A program made the position numbers and the translations under genes. This document shows, piece by piece, positions 25,431-35,321 of a DNA stretch of 64,000 nucleotides (within the stretch, counting starts at the first letter, position 1; each line of letters starts with the position of its first letter). The stretch spans positions 1-64,000 of the forward strand of contig DATEFW010000044.1 in NCBI GenBank assembly GCA_035280425.1. Direction: 5' to 3'. The notes under the pieces are model-generated. The model did not search any database. It had not been told where the DNA came from and saw only the letters and a program-made list of their open reading frames with translations. Source of the stretch: QHXW01 sp035280425 (GTDB taxonomy: Bacteria; Acidobacteriota; Terriglobia; Bryobacterales; Bryobacteraceae).

Positions 25431-28400
25431 TTAAAACAGCAGTTTGAGAGCGAACTGAATCTGGCGCCCCGGTTGCGCGGTCGTCAGTTCTCCCGGATTC
25501 GGGTCATCGAAGTACGTGTCGAGACCGCGGAAATTCGGATGATTCGGCAAATTGAAGAACTCGGATCGGAACTGGACCTTCCATCTCTCGGTGATGACGA
25601 ACGTCTTAAACAGCGAGAAATCGACGCTAACCAGCCCTGGCCCGGTCAGCGTATTGCGGCCGACGTTGCCCCACAGTCCCGGGCCGGGATAAGTGAATGC
25701 GGCGGGGTTGAACCACTCCTGCCGGTTCCGGCCGCCGGTCGGCGTCGTCGAAATTCCCTGGATTACGTCGGGCCGCGTGTCACCGCCGGCATTTGAAAAA
25801 TCGCTACCGGCGTGAATCGTGTAGGGATTGCCGGTATTGAAGGCGTGAATGCCGACGAATTGCCATCCATCGGCCAGAATTTTCGCCGCACCTGTCAGTT
25901 TGCGGCCGAAGGGCAGGTCGTAAGTATAGCTGACGACGAAGCGATGCGCGACGTCGTAATCCGACCGGGCCTTTTCCGCGCGGTAATTGTATTCGTTGCG
26001 CGTGCCGACGCTGTTGTCGAAGCCCAACGATGCCTGCGACTGCTCATCGATCGACTTGCCCCACGTATATGCGCCGAGAAAACTCAAATTGTTGGAGAAG
26101 CGCTTCTCGACCTTGGTTTGGAGGCTGTGATAGGTCGAGCTGTTGCAGGAGCACCAATAGGTCAGGTCGTTGGCGAGGAACGGCCGAGGGCGGCGGCTGT
26201 CGTAATCGCTGGTAGCATCGGCGGTGGGCGTCGGCTGGTTGGCGTTGCGGAACTCATAGAGCTTTTTCCCCGCGGAACCTGCGTAGGAAACTTCCCAAAC
26301 CGTATTCCAGCCCAAATCGCGCTGCACCCCGAAATTCCAGTGCTGGACGTAGGGATCGCGAAATGCAGGATCGAGCGCAAACAGCGCTGCCGCTGCCGGT
26401 TCGGCAAAAGCATTGGCCGGCACTCCCACCGAAAGCTTGTTCACAACCGGGTTCGGTTCGGCAAAGCTCACCGGGAACCAGTCGGATTCCAGGTAGAACG
26501 GCGGATTGTTGCCGGGATTGGGAATGCTTAACGGGCCGGATTCGTACGACGAATAGAAAACGCCGTATCCGGAACGGATCACCGTCTTAGGCGTCAACTG
26601 GTAGGCAAAGCCGACGCGCGGGGCGAAGTTGTTCCGGTCTTGCGGCACAAGCTGGCGCGGGGCATTGCGGTTGATGGGAACCTCGGGGAAGAAGTTGGAA
26701 GGCAGCTGATCGGTGCGCCCGCGAACTAGGTCGAGAGCGCCGGTCGCCACATTGAAATTCCCTTCGGCATTCCTTCGTTCCATCGGCATGGAAATGAATT
26801 CATAGCGCAGACCGAGATTGAGAGTGAGCTTGCGGGTGACTTTGAAATCGTCCTGGGCGTAGAAGAAATATCCGGGCTGCTGGAACGTATCGTTGATGAA
26901 CGTGCCCAAAAATGCGGCGGAGACTTTTCCCAACAGGAAGTCGGCGAAGCCCAGGCCGGTTCCGGAACGGTCATTGGGATCGCGGGTGAAATCGCCGCCG
27001 AAGTTGAAGCGCCCGCGCGGATAAGGTGGCTGGAGGATGCTGAAGTCGACCCGCGGCTTCCATTCAGCGCCGAATTTCAGGGTGTGCCGTCCTCTGATGA
27101 CGCTCAGGGTTTCGATGAAATCGAAAACGTTTTCGAATTCGCGGGTCGGCTGGTAGGTTGCGCTGCCGAAGCTCGTCACGCCGCTGACGCTGAAACGCGG
27201 CAAGCCGCCGTTACCGGATACGAACGGAATGCCGGGAATCCCGATTTGTGCTGACAGATTCTCGGTGGAATTAAATTGCAGTCGCTCCGTCCTCAGCCGT
27301 GTGTAACCGGCGCGGAATTCGTTCACAATACGCGGCGAAAAAATGTGAGTCTCGCTGAGCACCACCTGCCGGGTGTTGTTAGTCCAGTCGCCCGAGGAGA
27401 ACTGCGCACCCGACAGAGGCGGTGGAATCCGGGATGGCGGAGTCAGAACCTGGTTCGACATGCTGAAGCGGCCGAAAATGGAGTCGCTGTCCGAAATCTT
27501 GTGATCGACGCGGACATCGCCCTGGTCGGTTCCGTTCGGCTCGACGGGGTTGATGAGGTAGTTGTTGGAAACGCCTCTGGATGAAACGGAACCCGCCACA
27601 TTGGGATCGGGCATTAAAGCAATGAGATTCACGGCGGCGCTATCCCAGCGGCTCGAGGGAATCTGGTTGTTGGCGAACGGCTGGCGGGTGATCTGATCGC
27701 CCTGGATTATCGTTGTGTCGGGGTCGAGGATCGGATGGAAGCCGGAGAAATCGCCGGTCCTCCAAGCCGTTGGCGCGAGCGTGGACCGGAATGTCTGGCC
27801 GGTACGGATGCGTGTCCCCTGATAATCGCCGAAAATGAACGTCCGGTTCTTAATGATTGGGCCGCCTGCGGCCGCGCCGAACTGGTTTTGCCGGAATTCC
27901 GGAATTGGTCCGGCGGGATCGAAAAAGTTCTTGGCGTCCAGCTTGCTGTTACGCAGGAACTCGAACAGGCTGCCGTGAAGCTGGTTGGTGCCGGCCTTAA
28001 TGGTAACGTTCATGACCGCGCCGCCGGAACGGCCGAACTCGGCGCTCATGGAGTTGGTTTGCACGCGGAACTCCGAGATCGCGTCCGGCGATGGCCCGTA
28101 CACGAAGCTGGATTCGTTGGTCAGGTCCTCGGAAAGGCTGTTGTTGTCCACGCCATCGAGCATGTAATTGTTCTGATACGGCCGCACGCCGTTGGAGCTG
28201 AAGCCGCCGGTCCGCTCATCGCGCGCGCCCGGGGCGGTGGGGAGCGTGCCGGCAGTCAGCACGGCGAGACGCGTAAAAAACCGGCCGTTTAACGGCAGAT
28301 CCACGATGCGCTGGCTGTCCACCACCTGGCCGAGGTAAGAAGTGTCGGTCTGCAAAGCCGGGGCCGCACCAACGACCTCGACGGTTTCAGTCACCTGGCC

Positions 28401-28724
28401 CACCTCGAGCGATACGTTCAGACCGATGCGGTCCTGAACGTTCAGCGTGATGCCCGAACTCGCCCACTTCTTGAACCCGGGCGCTTCGACTGTCACCGAA
28501 TAACTGCCAACCGGCAGCGGCGTGACGACGAAGTTTCCGGCGGAGTCGGTATTGGTCTTGGTCTCGATGCCGGTGTTCACATTTGTTACGGTTACTGCCG
28601 CGCCGGCGATCACGCCGCCGGTTGCGTCCGCAACCTTTCCAACGATAGATCCGGACGTGGTCTGGGCAGCGGCCGGTAGACCGGCAAGCAGAACAGCGAA
28701 GAGAACAGACAACCCGATTCGCAT
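25431..28724 (-). CDS. TonB-dependent receptor with carboxypeptidase-like N-terminal domain
   Basis: Outer-membrane transporter-like protein of 1097 residues. Signal peptide RIGLSVLFAVLLAGLPAAAQ; residues about 23-110 form a CarboxypepD_reg-like beta domain (GSIVGKVADATGGVIAGAAV; YSVTVEAPGFKKW). A plug domain follows (VDSQRIVDLPLNGRFFTRL; YMLDGVDNNSLS), then a long beta-barrel ending with a terminal aromatic residue (IQFALKLLF), as needed for BAM recognition. This is the Solibacter/Terriglobus-type oligogalacturonide-like receptor architecture, usually taking up plant-derived oligosaccharides or acting as adhesins. No adjacent SusD, TonB or regulator genes. Ligand unknown. Confidence 0.92.
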   Translation of the reverse strand: MRIGLSVLFAVLLAGLPAAAQTTSGSIVGKVADATGGVIAGAAVTVTNVNTGIETKTNTDSAGNFVVTPLPVGSYSVTVEAPGFKKWASSGITLNVQDRIGLNVSLEVGQVTETVEVVGAAPALQTDTSYLGQVVDSQRIVDLPLNGRFFTRLAVLTAGTLPTAPGARDERTGGFSSNGVRPYQNNYMLDGVDNNSLSEDLTNESSFVYGPSPDAISEFRVQTNSMSAEFGRSGGAVMNVTIKAGTNQLHGSLFEFLRNSKLDAKNFFDPAGPIPEFRQNQFGAAAGGPIIKNRTFIFGDYQGTRIRTGQTFRSTLAPTAWRTGDFSGFHPILDPDTTIIQGDQITRQPFANNQIPSSRWDSAAVNLIALMPDPNVAGSVSSRGVSNNYLINPVEPNGTDQGDVRVDHKISDSDSIFGRFSMSNQVLTPPSRIPPPLSGAQFSSGDWTNNTRQVVLSETHIFSPRIVNEFRAGYTRLRTERLQFNSTENLSAQIGIPGIPFVSGNGGLPRFSVSGVTSFGSATYQPTREFENVFDFIETLSVIRGRHTLKFGAEWKPRVDFSILQPPYPRGRFNFGGDFTRDPNDRSGTGLGFADFLLGKVSAAFLGTFINDTFQQPGYFFYAQDDFKVTRKLTLNLGLRYEFISMPMERRNAEGNFNVATGALDLVRGRTDQLPSNFFPEVPINRNAPRQLVPQDRNNFAPRVGFAYQLTPKTVIRSGYGVFYSSYESGPLSIPNPGNNPPFYLESDWFPVSFAEPNPVVNKLSVGVPANAFAEPAAAALFALDPAFRDPYVQHWNFGVQRDLGWNTVWEVSYAGSAGKKLYEFRNANQPTPTADATSDYDSRRPRPFLANDLTYWCSCNSSTYHSLQTKVEKRFSNNLSFLGAYTWGKSIDEQSQASLGFDNSVGTRNEYNYRAEKARSDYDVAHRFVVSYTYDLPFGRKLTGAAKILADGWQFVGIHAFNTGNPYTIHAGSDFSNAGGDTRPDVIQGISTTPTGGRNRQEWFNPAAFTYPGPGLWGNVGRNTLTGPGLVSVDFSLFKTFVITERWKVQFRSEFFNLPNHPNFRGLDTYFDDPNPGELTTAQPGRQIQFALKLLF

Positions 28725-28872
28725 TCCAACGCTCCTTAAAAAGAGGAATTTGAATGATTTTGCACGCCGGAAAGGCGCAGGTCAAGGAGAAACTTCGCCT
28801 GGAAGCAGCTTTCTGCCGGGGCGTGGCCATCCAAATGCGCCGGAAATGGCAGGGGCGGCCGCTCGCGTTACA

Positions 28873-30213
28873 ATGGAGCGGATTAAGTCAAGCGAGGATC
28901 TGGTGATTCCAACCGCCACCCGTACCTTCTCCACATCGCGCAGTCTGCTGGAGCGCGCCAGGCGGTCGCTCGCCGGCGGCGTGAGCAGCCCGTTCCGCGC
29001 GAGTTTTCCCGTTCCGCTTTATTTAACCGAAGGCCGCGGCTCGCGGCTTTGGGACGTGGACGGCAACGAATACATCGATTACGTGCTGGCCTGGGGCCCA
29101 ATGATTCTGGGCTACGGGCACCCGGCGCTGGCAGAGGCAGTCAGCCGGCGGGCCGGGCGTCCGCATGCGCTCGGGGAGCAGCACGAGCTCGAAATTGAAG
29201 TTGCGGAAAAAATCCAGCGGCTCGTGCCGTGCGCCGAGCGTGTTGCCTTTACCTCGAGCGGCAGCGAAGCCGTGCAACTCGCCTTTCGGCTGGCGCGCGG
29301 GTTCACCGGCCGGCCCCTGATCCTCAAATTCGAAGGCCACTATCACGGCTGGATGGACTCGGCGCTGATCAGCTATCACCCCTCGCGCGAACAGGCTGGG
29401 CCGCTCGAGAATCCGAACGTCGTGCCGGGTTCCGTTGGCCAGGTGGCGAACGCGGCGGATAACATGATTGTCGCGCCATGGAACCGCGTAGAGATTCTGG
29501 AGGCAATCCTCGAGCGTCACACCGGCCAAGTCGCCGCGGTAATTATGGAACCGGTGCTGTGCAACAGCGGCTGCCTGCTGCCGGTTGACGGATATCTCGC
29601 GCGAGTGCGCGAGCTCTGTACGCGCCACGGCGCGCTGCTGATTTTCGATGAAGTGATCACCGGGTTCCGCATTGCGCTCGGCGGCGCGCAGGCGTTCTAC
29701 GGTGTGACGCCGGATCTCGCAACATTCGGCAAAGCTGTAGGCGGCGGGCTGCCCCTGAGCGTCGTGGCCGGCAGGCAAGCGATCATGGAGCAGATGTTCT
29801 CGCGCGGCGTGGTGTTCGGCGGAACGTTTAACGGCAACCCGCTTTCGCTTGCTGCTTCAAATGCCGCATTGACCGAGCTATCGCGCGACGGCGGAGCGTT
29901 GCTCGCGCAGGCAAACGCGCGCGGCAGCAAGCTCATGGCCGGCATCGCCGGCAAAGCGCACAGGCACGGCGTGGCGCTCCAGGTGACCGGCTTCGGCACG
30001 GCGATGTCCCTGCATTTCACCCGTCGCACGGAACTGCGCGACTACCGCGACATGCTTGACGACGACCGCGCCACGCAGCAGCGCATTCTGCTGCGCGCGC
30101 TCGAAGAAGGTCTGCACCTGGTGCCCGACGGCCGGCTGTACGTTTCCGCGGTCCACACGGATGCCGATGTCGACGAAACGCTGGCGGCTTTCGATCGGGT
30201 ATTCGGCGGCTAG
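28873..30213 (+). CDS. Class III aminotransferase, glutamate-1-semialdehyde aminomutase-like
   Basis: PLP enzyme of 446 residues; start at ATG 28873 (the frame extends upstream only as antisense of the receptor gene). The HemL-like N-terminus SLLERARRSLAGGVSSPFRA, TSSGSEAVQLAFRLARGFTG, the FEGHYHGWMD loop, LLIFDEVITGFR and the PLP-lysine region TFGKAVGGGLPLS are all present. Similarity to HemL is clear, but with no other tetrapyrrole gene nearby it could equally be one of the HemL-like aminotransferases of unknown substrate. It overlaps the NUDIX gene by 4 bases tail to tail and is divergent from the receptor (148-bp gap). Confidence 0.85.
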   Translation: MERIKSSEDLVIPTATRTFSTSRSLLERARRSLAGGVSSPFRASFPVPLYLTEGRGSRLWDVDGNEYIDYVLAWGPMILGYGHPALAEAVSRRAGRPHALGEQHELEIEVAEKIQRLVPCAERVAFTSSGSEAVQLAFRLARGFTGRPLILKFEGHYHGWMDSALISYHPSREQAGPLENPNVVPGSVGQVANAADNMIVAPWNRVEILEAILERHTGQVAAVIMEPVLCNSGCLLPVDGYLARVRELCTRHGALLIFDEVITGFRIALGGAQAFYGVTPDLATFGKAVGGGLPLSVVAGRQAIMEQMFSRGVVFGGTFNGNPLSLAASNAALTELSRDGGALLAQANARGSKLMAGIAGKAHRHGVALQVTGFGTAMSLHFTRRTELRDYRDMLDDDRATQQRILLRALEEGLHLVPDGRLYVSAVHTDADVDETLAAFDRVFGG

Positions 30214-30728
30214 CGCCGTCCCTTCCACGCAAAGAAACCGACAAGCGTCTTGGCGTCCGGGATGCGGTTCGCGCGGATCATCCGTTCGACTTCCGCGGCG
30301 CGAAACCAGCGGCATTCGATGCGCTCGTCGTCCATAGGCTGCGCATCTCCGGCCACCAGGTCCGTCGCGAGAAAGATCGTCATCTTTTCGCTGACGTAGC
30401 CCGGGCTCGGATAGAAAGAGATCAGCTTTTTCCATCTGCGCGCGCGATAGCCGGTCTCTTCCACCAGCTCCCGCTTCGCCGCCTGCAAGGGATTTTCCCC
30501 GGGATCGAGCCGCCCCGCCGGCAGCTCCCACAAATTCTGCCGCGCCGGCAGGCGATACTGCCGCACGAGCAGAATCCGCTTTTGCGCATCGACCGCCATC
30601 ATCACCGCGGAACCCAGATGGTGCACGATCGAGCGCCGGATTTCAAAACCGCTCCGGTCTTTGGCGTGTTCCTCCACCACGCGAAACAGGGCGCAGCGGT
30701 AGCGTTCGCGGGACGAAACGACCTTCAT
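30210..30728 (-). CDS. NUDIX hydrolase, ADP-ribose pyrophosphatase-like
   Basis: A 172-residue hydrolase with a complete Nudix box G-x5-E-x7-REUxEExGU beginning at GRLDPGENPLQAAKREL and ending VEETGY (about residues 72-94), which binds the metal that activates water for diphosphate cleavage. The preceding VRQYRLPARQNLWELPAG is typical of ADP-ribose pyrophosphatases. It is the last gene of the polX/M16/M16 minus-strand run, 13 bp after the second peptidase gene. Confidence 0.92.
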   Translation of the reverse strand: MKVVSSRERYRCALFRVVEEHAKDRSGFEIRRSIVHHLGSAVMMAVDAQKRILLVRQYRLPARQNLWELPAGRLDPGENPLQAAKRELVEETGYRARRWKKLISFYPSPGYVSEKMTIFLATDLVAGDAQPMDDERIECRWFRAAEVERMIRANRIPDAKTLVGFFAWKGRR

Positions 30729-30741
30729 CGACGCGCCTTCG

Positions 30742-32139
30742 TCACTTGGCTTTTTCGACTTCCACTTTTCCGAATTTTTCGAGTGACTTCTCGATTTTGG
30801 AGGCGTCGCCGACGACGACTATCGTATCGTTGTCCGGCGCCATGTATTTTTTCGCCGCGGCCTGAATCTGATCGGGCTCAACCGAACGAACATGCGTGGT
30901 GAACATCTCGAGATAATCGTTCGTCAGGCCCATGGTTTTCACCAGATCCACCTGATCCGCCAGGGAAGCCTGCGTTTCCAGGCTGATCAGAAATACGCCG
31001 CTGATGTGATTTTTTGCGTCGCTCAGCTCCGCCGCCGATACGGGCGATTTGGCCATCTCCGAAAGGTGCTCCAGCACGGCTTCCATGGCCGGCTCTACCA
31101 CTTCGTTTCGCACCTGGGTCACCGCTGTCATCACACCGGCGTCCTTCCGGCGATCCATCTCGCTGTGGGCATCGTAAGCGAAACTCTTTTTCTCGCGAAC
31201 GTCGATGAACAGGCGGGAGCTAGCCCCGCCGCCTAAAATGGCGTTGCCGACCAGCAGCGGATAATAATCGGGATCCGTACGCGTGGCTGCCAGCCTTCCG
31301 ATATGAATGTCCGCCTGCGCCGATCCCGGGCGATCCACCAGCACGAGTTCACGCCGGCTCTCGGGAAACTTCTTCGCCGGCGCCGCAGGCACGGGTTTCT
31401 GCTTCCAGACGCCAAACCGATCGCGCACCAGCTTCAGGGTCTCGGCGTGCGAGGGCAGTTGCCCGACCAGCAACAGCACGGCATTATTCGGCGCCAGAAA
31501 CTCATCGCGGAAATCGACTATGGCTTTTCGATCCATGCGGTCGAGCGACTCCATCGTGGGCGCGATGTAACGATACGGGTGGTCGCCGAAAACCAGCTCG
31601 TCATATTTTTCGCTCGCCAGAAACGCCGATTGCGAACGCTGCGCCAGCAGCGCCTGCTTGCGGTTCTGTTTGCGCAGAGCAACTTCGTTTTCCGGAAAAC
31701 TTGCATTCAACGTGACGTCCGCCAGCAGGTCCAGCATCTTGGGCGTGTTCTCGGCCAGCACGCTGCCGCCGATCGTCAGCACATCTGGCGACGCGCTGCC
31801 GTTTAGCGACGCTCCGATCGACGCCAATTCTTCCGCCAGTTCGCGGAACGAGCGCGTCTTGGTGCCCTGCGTCAGAAGCCCGGCCACCATTCCGGCGAGT
31901 CCGGGCAGCTCCTTGGGGTCGTACTTCGAGCCCGCCTGGAAACTCAGCCGCACGCTCACCAGCGGAAAACGGGCATCTTTGAGCATCACCACCGAGAGAC
32001 CGTTCGGCAGCTTGGTCTCATCGAGCGGCGGCATTTTATAGGCGGGAATCGGCGGTGTCTCGGGCGCTTTGGTGCGATCGATCGTTTGGGCCATCAGAAT
32101 TGTCCCTGCAAACCAGCATATTAGGATCGGTGTTCTCAT
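30742..32139 (-). CDS. M16-family peptidase homologue lacking the zinc motif
   Basis: A 465-residue exported protein (leader ILICWFAGTILMAQT) with the pitrilysin fold: LPNGLSVVMLKDARFPLVSV, LSFQAGSKYDPKELPGLAGM and, in the second half, RLFIDVREKKSFAYDAHSEM. Where active M16 enzymes have HxxEH, this protein reads LPGLAGMVAGLL, so it cannot bind zinc in the usual way. It overlaps the stop of an intact M16 peptidase gene by 4 bases. By analogy with mitochondrial processing peptidase and sphingomonad SphM16A/B type pairs it is inferred to be the non-catalytic subunit of a heterodimer. Confidence 0.9.
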   Translation of the reverse strand: MRTPILICWFAGTILMAQTIDRTKAPETPPIPAYKMPPLDETKLPNGLSVVMLKDARFPLVSVRLSFQAGSKYDPKELPGLAGMVAGLLTQGTKTRSFRELAEELASIGASLNGSASPDVLTIGGSVLAENTPKMLDLLADVTLNASFPENEVALRKQNRKQALLAQRSQSAFLASEKYDELVFGDHPYRYIAPTMESLDRMDRKAIVDFRDEFLAPNNAVLLLVGQLPSHAETLKLVRDRFGVWKQKPVPAAPAKKFPESRRELVLVDRPGSAQADIHIGRLAATRTDPDYYPLLVGNAILGGGASSRLFIDVREKKSFAYDAHSEMDRRKDAGVMTAVTQVRNEVVEPAMEAVLEHLSEMAKSPVSAAELSDAKNHISGVFLISLETQASLADQVDLVKTMGLTNDYLEMFTTHVRSVEPDQIQAAAKKYMAPDNDTIVVVGDASKIEKSLEKFGKVEVEKAK

Positions 32140-33512
32140 TGGTGTTGCTCCTTGGGCGGATGCGATGCATTGGGCATCGCCGGCGGCGCCGGTGTAATCT
32201 CCAGCACCGTGCGCCGCTCCGGAGTCAGATATCGTTTTGCGACAGCCTGGATTGCTTCCGGCGGCACTTTCAGGAAATTTTCGAGATCCGTATTGATCAA
32301 TTCCGGGTTGCCGTCCAGGATTTCATGCTGGCCGAGCAGGCGCGCGCGCTGGAACGAGCTTTGCAGAGCCGTGATGCGCTCCGAGCGCAGCAGCGTACGG
32401 GCGCGATCCAGCTCCTTGGCATCCACGCCTTCGTTCTGCAATTTGGCGATTTCCTCCTGCGCCTGCCCGACGATCTGCTCCGCGGTGAAATTGGGCTTAT
32501 AGAGCAGGAACATCGCGTAATCGCCGGGATCTTTGTAGTCGGCTGAAGAAGTGAAAGGCCAGCCGAGCTCCGCCTGGTATTGAATCAGCGATTCTTTGCC
32601 CTTAACCAGATCGAGCTGGAATCGCGAGCTCGGACCACCGGTCAGCAGAACATCCAGCATTCCCAGCGCGAAATAATCTGGCGACCTGCGTGCCGGCCCC
32701 GGATAGCCGATCACCACGGCCGGCACGCGCGCCAGCGGATCGCGGTAGACATCCGTGCGCGGTTTGGGATTGGCCGGCTCGGCCAGATCCTGACGCTCCG
32801 GTCTCGGCTGCGAAGGAATGTCGCCGAAATATTCTTCGACGAGCTTCTTCGCCTGCGGAATCTGGATATCGCCGACCAGCACCAGCACGGCGTTGTTCGG
32901 CGCGTAATACGTTTTGAAAAACTTCGACACATCTTCGACCGATGCCGCGTTCAAATCCTCAAACGATCCGATCAGCGAATGCGAATTATGCCAGTTCTGA
33001 AACGCCAGTTCCGGCCAGCGGTCGACGATGGCCGTCTTGTACGGGCGGTTGTCGAAGCTCAGCCGCCGCTCCTGCTTCACGGCCTCTTTTTGATTCGCCA
33101 GATTCGCGGCCGTGATATCCAGGCTGCGCATGCGGTCGCTCTCCAGCCATAGCGCTACGGCGAGCTTATTGGCCGGCAGGGTCTCGAAATAGTCCGTGTA
33201 ATCGGGATGCGTCTGGCCGTTCATGGTGCCGCCGTTCGATTCGATGGTCTTGAAGTGCGTGCCTTTGGGCGCGTGCGCTGAGCCCTCGAACATCATGTGC
33301 TCGAAAAGATGCGCGAACCCGGTGCGGCCCTTTTCTTCGGCGCGCGCTCCGACATCGAAAATCACGTAGACCGTGACCACGGGAACGGCGGTATCGCGCG
33401 AAAAAATCACGCGCAGTCCGTTCTTCAGCGTGTACTTCTCGACGGGAATTACCGGCTGGGCGGCTTGCAAAACCGCTACAAATAAAATCAGAGTCACAAA
33501 AATAAATTTCAT
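32136..33512 (-). CDS. M16-family zinc metallopeptidase, catalytic subunit
   Basis: A 458-residue secreted peptidase (leader KFIFVTLILFVAVLQAAQ). The inverted zinc motif HLFEH is in GFAHLFEHMMFEGS near residue 68-72, with the downstream glutamate in the LANQKEAVKQERR helix. The second M16 lobe includes SSRFQLDLVKGKESLIQYQA. It degrades peptides in the periplasm by family. The gene is 7 bp after polX and 4 bp overlapping with the motif-less partner, so stoichiometric expression of a two-chain peptidase is likely. Confidence 0.93.
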   Translation of the reverse strand: MKFIFVTLILFVAVLQAAQPVIPVEKYTLKNGLRVIFSRDTAVPVVTVYVIFDVGARAEEKGRTGFAHLFEHMMFEGSAHAPKGTHFKTIESNGGTMNGQTHPDYTDYFETLPANKLAVALWLESDRMRSLDITAANLANQKEAVKQERRLSFDNRPYKTAIVDRWPELAFQNWHNSHSLIGSFEDLNAASVEDVSKFFKTYYAPNNAVLVLVGDIQIPQAKKLVEEYFGDIPSQPRPERQDLAEPANPKPRTDVYRDPLARVPAVVIGYPGPARRSPDYFALGMLDVLLTGGPSSRFQLDLVKGKESLIQYQAELGWPFTSSADYKDPGDYAMFLLYKPNFTAEQIVGQAQEEIAKLQNEGVDAKELDRARTLLRSERITALQSSFQRARLLGQHEILDGNPELINTDLENFLKVPPEAIQAVAKRYLTPERRTVLEITPAPPAMPNASHPPKEQHQ

Positions 33513-33519
33513 AGCGTTT

Positions 33520-35247
<1,728 letters not shown>

Positions 35248-35321
35248 GAAAAGAGGCTAAGATTCAATTCTAGCGAGGTCGCCTGCGCGAGAGCCAATGG
35301 CGTGATGCGCGCCGCCGCAGG

